Shown here one piece after another: positions 22,686-37,027 of a DNA stretch of 64,000 nt (position 1 is the stretch's first letter; the number at the start of each line of letters is the position of its first letter). A program made the position numbers and the translations under genes. The notes under the pieces were generated by a model. That model saw only the letters and a list, made by a program, of their open reading frames with translations, made no database searches and was not told where the DNA came from. Source of the stretch: Oscheius onirici (lineage: Eukaryota > Nematoda > Chromadorea > Rhabditida > Rhabditidae); NCBI GenBank assembly GCA_932521025.1, contig OW051471.1, forward strand, positions 6,200,001 to 6,264,000. Reading direction: 5' to 3'.

Positions 22686-22984
22686 ATGACTACCGAACTT
22701 GTGAGTTGTGCCAAGACGAAGAAGGCGTCGAATGACGACTGCGAGGAACCGCCACAGATAGAAGTCCGACGGAGAGGATCCGCAATACGCTACTCGAAAG
22801 GGTTCCGGTCAAGAGAAGGGCGAAGGATCGGTACAATCCACCTCCGTCTCCACTGCCCCCAATTGGATTGCCGATTGCCGACTATCGACACGACGACGCC
22901 ACGATGAAAGAAGTCGAATCTCTGCAGATTGACGAGAGCTCGAAGAAAAAGACGAAATCAACAAGCAGAAAGAAGAGCTATTAG
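22686..22984 (+). CDS. Small basic protein, frame unresolved
   Basis: ATG 22686 gives MTTELVSCAKTKKASNDDCE and stays open for about 75 codons. From about 22800 another frame looks more protein-like: RVPVKRRAKDRYNPPPSPLPP, then KEVESLQIDESSKKKTKS, ending at TAG 22982-22984. One extra base near the GGG at 22799-22801, or a short intron, would join them. A third reading with a 37-nt intron is also possible. The protein would be about 100 aa, basic at the C-terminus. Small Lys-rich proteins of this kind are common in nematodes and often lineage-specific. It follows the tyrosine phosphatase on the same strand. Low confidence. Confidence 0.3.
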
Positions 22985-23784
22985 GAGAAAGATGTATGAC
23001 CGTTAAACACATTTTCTACAGACTCTTTTCCAATAGATTTCAACAGGAACTGGTGTTATTCGTTTCAGGACCCGATTGCATTGGTCCCAGCACGATTTAT
23101 ACTGTAGCTCAAACGTAACCCTATTTTTCACCACATTTTCTTCGAAGTGGCCCTTCCTTTTTTTTGTGTTCGGTATTTTGCCCTTTATTTATGAGACCTT
23201 TTTTAAGATTTGAGAGCTATTCTTTTAGAGTCATGTGTAGCCTCGGCATTAGCAAAATAAAAAAAACCTTTCGGGCGACAAGTTGAATGCAGAATGCGGG
23301 AAGATACAGGAAAGTTTTTTGGAAGATATACTAAGCGCTAGCTCCGGCCAGGCTGGCTGGCCGCCCTACTTTTCGCATTAAAAGATACAACTCGAAGTTT
23401 CTTGAATCCTGACTTTCTTATAATCGGAAGTCATATTTAGTTTCCCCCTTGAAAACCCCCAAAAATCGCATTGAACAAACGATACGATTGCAGCGAAATA
23501 ACAGCGCTTTGGTCGCCCAGTGAAAGGCGGCGCAGTCGATATTTTCGGCGCCAAAAGTACGTCATTCAAACAGCACCATTCTAATCTGACATTTTCGGTG
23601 TTTTCCTTTTCAGCTTTTGTGTAGATCAAAACATTTGCAATAGGTAAAATTCGCTCTAAGATGAATTCGACCTTTCTGAATTGATGCTTGATGCACGTGC
23701 TCATATACGGGTCATTTTTCCTTTTTTTCCAGCTCATATGTGATGTATTATATTTCTATTTTCAAAATTTCGAGGTTTTAGGCG
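22985..23784. promoter_or_regulatory. Upstream region of SMC4
   Basis: About 800 bp without a convincing gene. Near its end gaggttttag precedes GCGATG at 23785, a splice-acceptor-like sequence directly in front of the SMC4 start. A GC-rich stretch lies at about 23335-23366. Confidence 0.45.
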
Positions 23785-26700
23785 ATGTCATCCAGAAAGA
23801 AGCTCGATGATAGCGACTTCAGCGACGAAGATTCAGATGATCCGCCGAAGAAAATTGAAAAGAAGAAACCGCCTCCACGGAAAACATCGCCTAAAAAAGT
23901 AACCAAAGTTAGTGTTATTCCGTTTCTCTTGAGGTACCTTTTGTTTAGCAAATAGGCTCTGCTCTGAATTCCGATCGTCCAGACGAAGCCGACGATGTTC
24001 CGTCTCCTGCACAAGGCTATTCAGGAAAGTACAATCACACCGACAACAATCTGCTGGACGTTGTAGGCACTTCTTTTAAATTCAGTAAATTATAATTTTC
24101 AGGAAATCCCCGAACGTCCTCGGCCTATCATGTGTGCCGATGGCTCTGGCTCGCGTCTTATGATCAAGGAAATTCTCGTCACAAACTTCAAATCTTACTA
24201 TGGAACTCAGAGAATTGGGCCATTTCACAAGAACTTCTCTGCAATTATCGGACCCAACGGCTCAGGCAAAAGTAATGTCATCGACTCGTTGTTGTTTGTT
24301 TTCGGATTCCGGGTAATACTCTCTGAGTTTCTTCAAATAACCCAAATTAGGCTTCCCGTATTCGCCTGAAGAAGCTTAAAGAGCTGATTCACAACTCATC
24401 TGGTAAACAGAGACCCGAATCGTGCACTGTCGAGATCGCCTTCCAAAAGATTATCGATACTCCTGACGGAGGTTATACAATCGTCGAAAACAGCGAGTTT
24501 CGTGTCGGACGAACGGCCTATCAGGACAGCACGAGCAAGTACATGATCAATGGCAAGACACGAACAAAGGACGAGATCGAGCAGAGTCTGAAAGCTGTTG
24601 GAATTGATCTCGTTCACAACAGATTCCTCATTCTTCAGGTTTTTATTCGCCTTCACTTTCGACTGCTCTCATTTTCAGGGAGAAGTCGAACAAATTGCTC
24701 TAATGAAATGTAAGGCCGAAGGGCCAGGAAAAGAAGGAATGCTGGAGTATTTGGAAGACATCATCGGCTCCAGTCGTCTCAATTCTTTCATAAACGACAT
24801 TGCTTTGAAGATTGACGAGATTAACACAGATAAAAGTCAACAGAATCAACGGTAAACTTTTACTACTAATTTTACTTCTATCTGCCCTTTACAGCGTGAA
24901 AGCCGTCGAGAAAGAGCGAGAGTTGATGGAAGGCCCTGTTCGTCAAATGATCTCACATCTCCGCTGCGAAAATCAAGCTTCTCTCATCAGCAACAAACTC
25001 CTCACCATGAAAAGGTATCTTTTAGTTTTTTGGAAAAACGTTTATTTGAAGACTGAAACATGAGAAAGAAGTAGAAACACTACAGCCTAAGAAGACTAAG
25101 CTGATGGAACAACTCGAAACTATCCAAGTTAGAATAGATGAGATATCTTCGATGAAGAAAGATAAGGAGAAGGAATATGCCATTATAGAAGCGTAAATCA
25201 CTGTTACAATTGTCATTTGCTTCTATTTAGAGAGAAAGAAAAATGTCAAGCGAAGCTGGCCAAATCACAAAAGAGTATCGTTGATTTCGAGACTCAGGAG
25301 GCTCGTCGCAAGATCGATGAGAAAAAGTATGCTTTTCAGTTGTCTTTTTATATGGAATTTAGATGTGTTAAAGATCTGAAAAACGCTCGTGACAAACTGC
25401 AAACTGCCGAAAAAGAGCTAACCAATCTTGAACAAGTTCCTCAAAGGTCCAAGGACATAATCGAGATGAAAGAAGGAGAAATTGCCGAGCTCGAAGACGA
25501 CGTTAGAGATAACGAGGCCAATTACGAGCGGAACGAGGAACTGTTCAAGGAGAAGTCGGTTGCCAAAAAAGAGGCCAAACAGGATGCTGAGCAGTTGAAG
25601 GGCGAGAAGCAGGGCATTCTGGACGACATTGAAGCTAAACGCAAGTTGGCCGAAGAGGAACTCCGTTTGCTCGTTTCTGACTCGGAGAAGCAGACAAACC
25701 GTATGGAAGCTGCTACACGTAGTCTGGAAGAGGCCAGGACTCAGCTAGATGCTAAACATGAAGAGCTTGACCGTCTGCGAGCTCGTCTTCCTGAGTGTGA
25801 AAAAGGTCACGATGAATGTGATAGCCAGATTGCGCGATTGGCCGACCAACAGCGGAAACTGCGAGGAAAAGTATTTTTTTTTGTTTGGAATTTAGATATC
25901 AAAATCAATTTCAGAAAGCAGAGCTGGACGAGCAGATTGAACGCTGTGGATCAAGAGTCAAAGATGCTGACACTGGAAATGACAAAAGAGGAGTCAAGCA
26001 GGTTATGAGCTATCTCTTGAAGGCACACGAAGAAGGAAAGATCAAAAACTTTTACGGCCGTCTGGTTAGTTTCTCTTTTTTCTTTGAAAATAACTTGTGT
26101 TACAGGGAGATCTCGGTACAATTGAAGACAAATATCAAACGGCCATCAGCGCCACAACTTCTGGATTGGACAGTTTCATTGTCAAGACAAAAGCCGACGG
26201 AGACGCAGCCTTGGATGTTATCAAACGAGTTCAATGTGGACGTCATCAGATTCTAGTTCTTGATTCGCTCTCCCAGTATCCACAAATGGATAATTGCCCA
26301 AGATTGTAAGCTTTCTTTTCCATTGCTTGTTTTAAAAAAAAACTTGGTTTAGGCCTGCTCCACGAGTATTCGACTTGATTCAAATCAGCAAACCCGAATA
26401 CCGCAAAGCGTTCTATCATATTGTCCACAACACTATGCTTGTGAATTCAATGGAAGAGGCCCGGAGACAGTGGAAGAACTTCCGCGGACGCTATATCACC
26501 AACGAAGGAGGAGTCATGGATGCATCTGGAACCATGACTGGTGGCGGTAATACTCAAGTGACGCCCTTGCTCGGAGCCCATGGAAATAAGCGAGTTGACG
26601 TCGTGCAGCAGGCAAAAGAAAAGAAATTGGCGATGGACCAATTGGAACAATTCAAAGCCGAGGCTCACAGTCTGACGGACAAATTGGACAATGTTACGAA

Positions 26701-28938
26701 CACTCTTGCTGAGGTTCATTTTGATTCATTTTTCTTAAAAATGATATTTTTAGATCGAACAGCGACGTTATCAAATGGGCAAGGAGAGACAGGATCTTCA
26801 GAATCAGAAACGAATTCTTACCAACGACACCAACGTAAGCTTTTAGGTGTATTTTCATTTTTCAGTTTTCAGAATCTCAACACAAAAATCGTCGCTTTGG
26901 AGAAGAATATCAAAGAACTACAAGCAGCTCTAGGCAAAAATGCTGTTGATCCCGCCGAAATTGAGAGAAGACGAGCCAAAGTGGCAGCTTTTGTCGAAGA
27001 ACACGAAACGGCACAGAAGGAATTTACAGAAGCCAACGACGCTTTCCAAAAGGCTGACAATGAACTTCAAAAAGTTTGGAGAGAACTACTTGGTGTAAGT
27101 TGTCTCTTTTTTTGAGCAGTTGTCTGTTCAGAGATTCCGAGAAGCTGCGACCGCAGCCGCGGACAAAATTGCCGCTTGTAAAAATGAGATCAATACGGAA
27201 AAGATGAAATTGAGCACAAACGACAAGGACAAGAAAAAATGCGAAGGAAAAGTCGAAGGAGCTCGAGGAATCATCGAGATGAAAGAAAAGGAGCTTCGTT
27301 CATTACGAGCCAAAGAAGAAGACCATGAGCAGGCTCTTGAGAAACTTCAGGAAGATAAAACCGAATATGAGGCTTGTTTCGAAGTCTTTTGTCAGACGGC
27401 GGTTTTTAGACTGCTCTTTCCGAAATCGACACTCGGATCAAAGAGGTCCGCAAAGAAAATTCCAAACAAGATGAGGAAGAGAACGAGCTCAACAAGCAAA
27501 AATCGGTATTTTCCACGGTCTTTTCTCAATAAACGAATTTTAGGATCTGGACGATGAGTTCAAGACTGTATCAGAAGAGATAACCGTTCTCGAAAAGGCT
27601 GTTAATACCCTCAAACGCGAGATCAGCCAGTTAAAACTCCATCGAATCAAAGATTACGGAATTCTCCCGGAAAAGGTTTTTTATGTATACTACTCTAGCA
27701 AATTGTCATTGTTAGGTTCGAAAACCTGCTCCGTATGACCACATTATTGACGAGGAAACTCTGGCCGAAGAACGGGCTCACCAGAACAAGACGAAAAGGA
27801 AGAAGGCCGACGAGGAGGACGAAGAGGCAGAAAATAGTGATGGAGATGATGGAGCTGTCCCGATCCTTACGGATGACGACTTGAAAGACTGCAATCGAGA
27901 CGAACTCAAGTTCCAGTTTAAGCGTCTAGAGGAGAAAGTTCGAAAAAATAAGGAACATTTGAACATGCGAATTATCGAAGATTACGCTGAAAAGGTACTT
28001 TTTAATGAAATGCAAAAAAAACAATTCTTAGACGAGAAAGTATACTGCCGAACACAACATTCTTGTAAAACTCCAAACTAATCACAAGCTGCACATGGCC
28101 AGAATGGAAGAGTGGAAGCGGATCCGTGTCAAAGAGTTTATGGAAGGATTCACCGAGATCGGCACGAATCTGAAGGAGATGTATCAAATGATTACTCTCG
28201 GAGGAGACGCTTCTCTCGATCTCAAAGATTCGCTCGATCCATTCTCGGAAGGAATTCAGTTTATGTAAATTTCTTCATATTTCGGTAAAAAAAAACGGGT
28301 CCATTTCAGGGTCCGACCTCCAAAGAAGTCATGGAAGAACATTGAGAATTTGTCGGGGGGAGAAAAGACTCTTTCATCGCTTTCTCTGGTTTTCGCCCTT
28401 CACAAATATCGTCCAACTCCTCTTTACGTCATGGATGAAATTGACGCCGCTCTCGACTTTCGTAACGTGTCAATTATCGGCCATTATGTCAAGGAAAAGA
28501 CGAAAAATGCTCAATTCATCATCATTTCTCTTCGAAACAACATGTTCGAGCTTGGAGATCGACTCGTCGGGATTTACAAAGTTTTTCTCCTTTATTTTGC
28601 CACTAACGTCGTGTTTCAGACTTTTGACTGTACCAAAAATGTCGTCATTGATCCGGCAGAGGTTATGCGTCTAGCCAATCCGACAAAGAATGCTCTAAAA
28701 ATGATTCACAATGTCGTAAGTTCCATCTAAACTCATAAATTCACGTTTCTAGGAACAAGACTTGGCTCAATTGGACTTTGATGCTTTGCAAGAAACTATT
28801 CGTGCTATACCTTCCGAAGATCTCGAAGTCACAAAAGTGACGACAATAAAGCGCCGTTCAAGCGAAGACGATGCGGAAGCAAAGCGTATTGATCTTCGAA
28901 AATCGCCGAATTCAGATCCGAACCGTGGTCTCGAATAG
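23785..28938 (+). CDS. SMC4: Condensin core ATPase SMC4
   Basis: Core ATPase of condensin, which pairs with SMC2 to compact mitotic chromosomes. About 1,400 aa over some twenty exons with 35-60 nt introns. An acidic/Lys/Pro-rich N-terminal extension (about 100 aa) precedes the head: [22 protein letters not shown] and Walker [13 protein letters not shown]. Long coiled coils flank the hinge, where [20 protein letters not shown] is diagnostic. The C-terminal head has the ABC signature [19 protein letters not shown], Walker [19 protein letters not shown] and [20 protein letters not shown], all closest to SMC4 rather than SMC1-3. ATG 23785 follows ttttag by three bases. The stop TAG is at 28936-28938. 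No damage is seen. The tail after the head is acidic and Lys/Arg-rich, as in other SMC4s. Confidence 0.95.
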
Positions 28939-30231
28939 CCGCAACTGGTGTTGCCGATCTCTACAATTTACGTCAATGTATTCATAAAACGTTGAAATTG
29001 TTGGTTCATCCTTCGTCATTAGCTCAAGAGCATTATTGAAAACTAGTTCACGAAACGCAACGGTTCTGTATGTGCGTAGCGTATGAAATGTACAGCTTGA
29101 AGCGAGCAAGCCGAAGGTCTATTTTATGCGGGGAAGAACCGTGTCTTCATAGCGGCAGACGTCACCTGGACCCGTGGAAAAAGGGGGGTGGGTCCGGTGA
29201 CCGAAGGGAGCCGAAATTTTTGATATCTCACCCTCTGTATTCAACATTTTGATCACTTTTTCTTGCGATATAACTTCTTACTTACAATTCTAATAAAGCA
29301 AAATGCTTCTGTTATCTTGTTCCTAATATATAACAGCTCAGAGCAGACATACAAGATCATGTGGAAATCTCTGGAATAGTCTATGATCACCACTATTAGA
29401 ACAGGATAAGATGAGTTTGACTCCTTAGGAGCCAATATTCAGATGAGTCTCTTTAACTGATCAATATCGATCCGTAGTTCAGGTCAGGTTACAGATATCC
29501 TCTTTTTTTTAATTTCTTGGTGTATTCCATGTCCAGAAGCTACTTATTCATCAGTGTTGCAGTTATAACAATAGTCTGTTGCAAGGCAGTATGTTCCTGG
29601 TCTGGGTCACTGAGTCATAACTTTTGACCAAAAGTCGTATTTCGAATCCTTTAGTAACTCCCTTTTTTGCAAATGAATGAGGCTCACAGCTACATAGCTC
29701 AACCGATCTTCATGAAAATTTGGCAGAAGTTAGCTTTGTATGTAACTTAAAAAAACTAGGGAGTCAGCTGTCGAGATTGTGAGATTTGGCATTATTCTGC
29801 TGTGGATAGACAAGTAAATAATGGGTTGTATCACTAGGAAAACGTACATAGAGCAAAAAAGACCAAAAACTAAGTATGATTTTTTTTTTGGATTTTTCTT
29901 AACAGGGGGACCCTTTGATGAAATAGGGGGGGGGGGGGGGGGGGGGGTCCAACATTGTCGGAAAATGGACCTAGTTGACATCTGCGTAGCGGGGAGGAGA
30001 ACTTTCTTGCGAAACAAAAGGCAAACATATGATTTATTTGGATAAAAGTATAGATTTACAAGTAGCAGTTAAGGCAATGCACAATCGCAGATTCAGGATT
30101 TAAATAAGTTTACAACAAACACGGGCAGTAGTCAATCACCCACGCGAACGATTCTCGATGTGTGAAATAATTTCCTTTTGAGGAAGACGTATTAAAATAC
30201 AAACAATTGAGAGAGATGAGGATAGAGCTGC
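28939..30231. other. Intergenic, gene-free, with poly-G tract
   Basis: About 1.3 kb between convergent SMC4 and Rac. It contains a 22-G run at 29926-29947. Short open frames show no coding character. Confidence 0.5.
29926..29947. repeat. Poly-G tract, 22 G
   Basis: An uninterrupted run of 22 guanines on the plus strand in non-coding DNA. Monotonic poly-G runs are abundant in nematode genomes and can form G-quadruplexes. Confidence 0.95.
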
Positions 30232-31025
<794 letters not shown>

Positions 31026-31254
31026 CTAGAAAAGATATTGTACTGTGGAAACAGAACGATTAACCGAAAACAAACGGAAAAAGAGCTTTAATACCTACAC
31101 TGCTTGTCATTCTGGAAAAATACAAGGATGAACTTAAAGGTGAGGGGCAAGGGGGAGACAGTACAAGATGAAGGTGAAAGGGACTAGATAGAGTAGTATA
31201 CTGTAAGAGACAAAGTAGGGAAAAAGAAAGAATACCGGTAAAAAAGGAGATATG

Positions 31255-32737
31255 TCATACAGGCAGACCAGCCATTTTACGACACTTTTGCATTGTTGCC
31301 CTATACTCAAATTGTCGGCGAGAGACGGCTCGAACATGTCGCAGATAGTCTTGTAGGCTGATCGCTCCTCGAATCTTTGCTTGTCCTAAAAATTTAAAAT
31401 GGCCAAAAATTGATGTGAAATCAGCGTCACTGTTTACGCTTTCAGATTGACTCATTCAAAAAAACAGGCTACATACGTAGCAGATGATAGAAGGGTGAAA
31501 AGAAAAAATCTCACCTAGGACGTAAATTTCGTCTTCACAAGATAGATCTTGAGCATAATTGTTGAAAAGTTGACGAAGAAGAGGATTTCCGGGGTCTAAG
31601 ACTGCATCGATATCGAGCTTTTTAGAACCGTCGCCGGCTTCTGCCAATGCTTTAGACAATTCCGCCATTTTAGTCTGAAACTTTCTTTAAAAATTGCTGA
31701 AACTTATGATTCACCTCATGAATATTGACGTAAACAAGTAATTCTGCATTGTTTTTGTCTAGTTCTTGAACAATTTGTTTGAGTTTGGTTTGTCCGATTT
31801 GTAGATCTCTTTTTGTTTCGTTTATTGAAGCCATTTCCGCTGATTTCGTACCTGAACTTCAATCGTAAGGAAAATATTAAAATCATACCCAAATGATCAC
31901 GCAACCTCAATTTTATCTTATCCTGTAGGGCACTTAGAAGTGATTCACGAATGTGATCTACAGGCGGCGCAGGAACAGGCGGTGCTAGACGATGGTTGTA
32001 TGCAGCTCCTGTGAACTGACCGGCGTACGGACTAAAAAAGAGTCCCATCAAATGAGACGAGTAGTTACCTGGGGAACTGGTTAGTTCCAGCGTTCGGATA
32101 GGGCGTTGTTTGAGGATGAAAGCCTTGGTTATTGGTGGGATAAGGTGTTGGCATTGAAGTAGATGTGGCAGTTGGATAAGGGGTGTTGGTAGTTGGCTGG
32201 GCACCACCCGTTCTAAGAGCACTTTTGGCGAAAACGGGACATCGTTCTTGGAAGATCATAATCATAACCTGGAAATAGGAATAAATTGGCAAATTAAAGA
32301 CCTACCTGTAAAAGGCCGTTGAGATCGTAACCGGGAAAGCGCCATTCATTCAGATAGGGCAAGAATACTCGTCCTTCTTTATTAACAGATTCAGATTCTT
32401 TGATTACCATGTCAGACGTAGGTTTGACAAAGCAGAGCGGAGCGTAGTAGGGATGTGTGTCCCAGAGATAAATTTTTACAGGAATATTGTAGCTCGAACC
32501 CTACACAAGAGAATAAATGAACAAACACAAACTAACTCTGTAAGGAACGGGAACGGTTCCACCAAGAAACACAGCATTTCTGCGTTTTCCATCGGGAAAT
32601 AGAAACGATTCTGTGTCCGGTTTGAGAGAACTGAACTGTTGAAGGGCTGTCAAAATATCGTTTTTGGCCGAATCGACATATTTGGCTCCAGATTTGACCA
32701 AATTCTGTTGAATTTCATGCTGATTCACATGAGCCAT
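31255..32737 (-). CDS. TSG101: ESCRT-I subunit TSG101 / Vps23
   Basis: Ubiquitin-binding ESCRT-I component that sorts cargo at endosomes and acts in cytokinesis. ATG at 32737 gives MAHVNQHEIQQNLVKSGAKY. The N-terminal UEV domain (about residues 20-150) has GGTVPVPYR, the LWDTHPYYAPLCFVKPTS region, GRVFLPYLNEW and VMIMIFQERCPVF. It lacks a catalytic Cys, as expected for UEVs. A Pro/Thr/Asn-rich linker follows, then a coiled coil (about 31700-31880), then the steadiness box: GEIF/GQAKIRGAISLQDYLRHVRAVSRRQFEYRA is split by introns and ends MAGLPV at TGA 31255-31257. About nine short introns. Rac lies downstream on the same strand. Confidence 0.93.
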
Positions 32738-33623
32738 ACCGTTTTCTTAGATATGAGCCCTGAAAATAAGAAGATGAGTAAACTAAGGAATTTGTGAGCA
32801 ATAGGCTAATATGGTTGCGAGATGTGAGGTAAAGGTTACGCAGAAACTGTTCTCAAGAAAAAAAAAGAAAGAAAATGTGAAAATGTAGGCAATCGTAATA
32901 GACGATGACTCACGAACACTGAATTTCTGCTCACGCTTTCGATGTAAGCGCACTCAGCCTGCAGATCTAGCGTGATCGATTGGAATTGAATGGGCTTCTA
33001 GTCTAGCAACAAAAAGTTTTTAAAAAACCTTTTCTATTTAAGAATAAGTAAGCGATGTAACGGGGAAGAGACAAAGAAGGAAAGAGGTACATCCAAGGTT
33101 GACAGCCTACAAAAGGCGTGTCTACGCTCAACGCTGACCCCTTTGGAGTGTCACAGCTGTGCTTCAAGATCCAATTTTAGCTTTTTGTCAATTTTTTGCT
33201 CAAGATTAGATGCTTTTGTAAACTTCATCAAGAAAAAACTGCTGAAATTGAGATCGTATCAAATTTCCACGTCCTAAACAGCAAACTTTTGTGCACAATT
33301 ATATAATGAGAAAAAAAACTAAACGATCAGCAAAAAAAGGGTAACTCTGGAAAAATTTCACATGTTTTGAATTTACGCGCCGAAGCACCTTTGGTGGAAC
33401 TCCAAACATTCTTGTCATTGAGTAACTAAAAAAAAACTAAGTCGTTGCTTGATTATTGAGTAAAAAAACGTATTTCAGTGGAGCTTGGTAATGGTGTCGA
33501 CAAAGTCGACATATTGAGGAGCCTCTTATCGTAGCCTAGAAACATGTTTCCCTTTTTGGCCCCGATCAGGGCACCATCCACAAGGTAACTTGTACAAAGA
33601 CATTCTTCCATACTTCTATTCAG
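32738..33623. promoter_or_regulatory. Divergent upstream region of TSG101 and CRMP
   Basis: About 890 bp between the two start codons. It ends with ttctattcag directly before the CRMP ATG at 33624, an acceptor-like site. A minus-strand open stretch at 33453-33647 reads protein-like for about 50 residues but has no partner exons. Nothing else identified. Confidence 0.4.
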
Positions 33624-36600
33624 ATGTCGGATCTCATTAGACCCCAAACACCCAGTAGAAATTATATTTTACCCAGACATTCCAACATTAGAAGTGCCAT
33701 CAGATAGAGTTCGCAATGCTTCCGGTAGTTCTGGAAGTAGTCGGTCGACTTTAGATACGAACAGACCTAAAAGTCGGGATGTCACAAAGTCGCCCAGTGT
33801 CTTATCCCAGGTATTTCAGAAACCGATTTTATTGAACCAATACTTTAGCAGTCATCAGCTCGATCAGCAAAATCCTCTCCGATTCCACCGCCCGTTCCTG
33901 AAGTTGTTCCTCCCTATCAACGTCATAAGAACAAAGGCCTCGAGACCTCTTCAGCAATGATGGTTTTTTTCAAATTTCAATCTTTTCTTTATCAAAGTTT
34001 AGGAACTCTTCGGCGGAGCACCGTCTTATGGTCCCAGCTCTGCCTTCCAGAATATTCCGCCAGCTCCGACAGAGTCATTTCATGGTCGAAAGGCCTTTTT
34101 ACAGAAAGATTTGGAGGAGAGAGCAAGATGGGAATCTTTAAAAGAGCCTTCTTCTTCGGCGGAATCACATTTCTCTCAAGTTGAAGACCATGTGGCCGTA
34201 AGATCAGAAAATACGAAAATACGACAAGATTTCAGGCATACCATCGAGCAACTACCAGAGCTGGTAGAAAACAGCCGAACGTTGACTCTCAGCCTGGACC
34301 CGAATACGAAACATTCGAACACAAGCAAGAAGAAGGTAGTTATTGAAGAGACCAAGGTCATATAATTACAGAGGAAACAATCTGCCCAGCAGCCAAACTA
34401 CTAGAAGAAATGGAAGCTGCCAATATTTCTTCCCCGAAACGACCCTCTGTTCCGGAAGTTTCTCCTTTTATTGATCAACCCGGCCCGGATCTGGGCGATG
34501 AAGATGTGAGTTCCGCTCTCTCAGAGCCCTTTCTTCTCTCCCAAGATTGAGGAGAAGATTTCCACACGAGATCTCTTTGTGACAGCCATTTAGGAGCCAA
34601 CGGCAGATGGTAGTTCCTCGATTGGGCGTGACCCGGACGACGAGAGTCAGCGCGACGCAGCTGTCGAGGACGCAGAGGAAACGACCGAACAGGACGACGA
34701 GTCCACACGAGAAGGAGCAGAGATGCTCGTCATTCGTGGAGCACAAATTGTCAATGACGACTCTATCTTCAGTGCCGATGTTCTCGTCCAGGATGGCGTT
34801 ATCAAGTAAGTTATGGGGCTCATTCTCCAATTGTCACTGATTGAACTTTACTGTTGAAAATATCTACATTTTGTTTCGGGCAGGGATTATTTGCAAATGA
34901 ATTAGAATAACATGTTTGTGCTAACAAGCAGTTTTAGTAGAAATGCCTGTGATCGATAGAAGAAAGAATAGATTCGTGACATCAGGCCATTTCAAAAGAG
35001 CCATTTCAGTAGCCATTTGATACTTTTACCCTGCTGAAAGACCATTGATTGTGTTTCGCAAGTGCACACACTAAACGCTCCGCAAATGGCCGGCTTGAAT
35101 TTCGAAACCCGATTAGAGTTGTGAATTTGCAGGAACGTCGGAACGGGATTGGACGTTCCAGATGGCTGTCAGGTTATCGAGGCAGCCGGAAAACTATTGA
35201 TACCTGCCGGAATTGATGTCCACACACATCTTTCCGCTCCAGAGTCCTGTGACGATGTTCCAACGGGATGTCGAGCAGCTCTTGCTGGAGGAACGGCCAC
35301 GGTATAATTTCTAAAAGACAGATCAGAATGTAAGAATTCAGATTGTTGATCTGGTCGTTCCCAATGGAGGAGAATCGCTCTCTGCTGCTGTCTCTCGGGT
35401 CAAAAAGTCTTTCGAATCGTTCTCTTGTAACTATGCTTTCTCGGTTGGTTTTGCCCCCGCTTCAATCAACTTTATCTCCAGGTTGTGATCAACAATTTTT
35501 CCGAGTCTGTGAAGAAAGAAATGGAAAAAGTCGTCGCAGACGGAATCAACAGCTTTGTCGTCGACGTTGAGAGTGACGAAAAACTCTATCAGGTTAGTTC
35601 CTTCCCTTCCGATCACAGTCGTCTAGGTTCTGGAAGTATGTCATTCCCTTGGTGCTCATGCTCGTATTCTGCCCGAAAACAAAAATATTGTCTCGTTGTT
35701 GGAGAAAAAGGTGCTCAGTCTGGGGATTACAGGACCTGAAGGTTTCCTACAGTCTCGTCCTGTTGAGGTTTGGTCATCATTCTCCATATTCTTTTTTTCT
35801 GTTCAGCTGGAAAAAGAACGAATCTCCAATATTTGTTTGATCAGCCAACTGACCAACTGTCCTGTTTCCATCCTCTCGGTAAGGATCTTTAAGAATGACA
35901 GTAAAGAAAAGAACAGGTTTCATCAGCCGAAGCTTTGGAAGGTATCGAAAAAGCAAGAGGAAACGGAGCCATGACTCATCCGGAGATTGCTACAGCAGCC
36001 GTGGCTTCGAGCAGTGCCAAATATTTCGAGAAGGATCTGAAACAGGCTGCAGCTCATATGACAGACATTCCATTGCGAGATGATGCCAATCGTCTGGTAA
36101 ACGCTCTCACCAGGTCGGTTCTCAATTCAACTCGGAAACTGAATGCCTTTTCAGCCAACCACTGGCCGTTTGTACTTCTGGTCACCGAGCTATCTCATCC
36201 GCTTCAAGAACTTCCGCACATGATTTCACAAAACTGACAAAGGTGGGTTTTTATTGCTATGGTACACAAACCGTGTTTCATCAACAGTTGAATCAATAAA
36301 ATGTTCAGGGAGTGGCTGGAGTAGAGGAAAGAATGGCTGTCGTTTGGGAGAAGGCTGTCCGAAAAGGCAGAATTGATCCGATGCGTTTCGTAGCCGTGAC
36401 ATCCACCAACGCTGCTAAAATATTCAATCTTTATCCCAAAAAGGTAAATCGAGTCAGATAAGATTCTAAGATAGAATGCGCAGGGAAGAATTGCTGTTGG
36501 AGCAGATGCTGACTTGGTTCTGTGGGATACAACAATCAAACGGAAACTGGGTGCATCGGTCGGTCAATCGGGCGAAGATGTCTCTCTTTATGATGGATTT

Positions 36601-37027
36601 GGAGTTCATGCACAAGCTGTCGTGACCGTGGTTGGTGGTAGAGTCGCCTGGAAAGACGGAGGGCTGAAGGACGTGCAAGGAGAATTCATCCCCTTGTCTC
36701 CCAATAGCCCCTACCTCTTCAGTGTTGTTCAACATCGAGATAAGGTCAGATTTTGAAGATGACTTACAATAAGAAAAGTTCAGACATCTAACTATGAAAA
36801 AGTGGAGCGCGAACCAACATCAAACGGAGTGAACGGTTCGAAGAAAAGTTTCGACAACACTTTGGTTAGACCCGCTGTTCGCAAGACCCACTACGATTCC
36901 AACATCGTCTTCGGTTCATCCTTAACAGTCTCTTTCAATAAAACGACTTTTAGGCACAGAGAACAACAGATCTACAGCTTCTCGAGAAAGAAATCCTCCC
37001 GGAGGTCGATCAACTAACCTTTGGTAG
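33624..37027 (+). CDS. Collapsin response mediator protein, UNC-33 long-isoform type
   Basis: A dihydropyrimidinase-like protein that organises microtubules in neurons. ATG 33624 gives [11 protein letters not shown], then a Ser/Pro/Glu-rich N-terminal extension of about 330 aa, comparable with the C. elegans UNC-33 long form. The amidohydrolase fold starts at [21 protein letters not shown]. The first metal motif DVHTHL is kept. The carboxylated Lys position is Val (GINSFVVDV), the HAEN motif is changed to ARILPEN and the catalytic Asp of GTDNCTF is replaced ([10 protein letters not shown]), so it should be enzymatically dead, as known for CRMPs. The C-terminus reads [20 protein letters not shown], like the PPGGR ending of CRMPs. 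About fourteen introns, one of about 320 nt (34807-35130). The active paralog follows 420 bp downstream. Confidence 0.9.
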
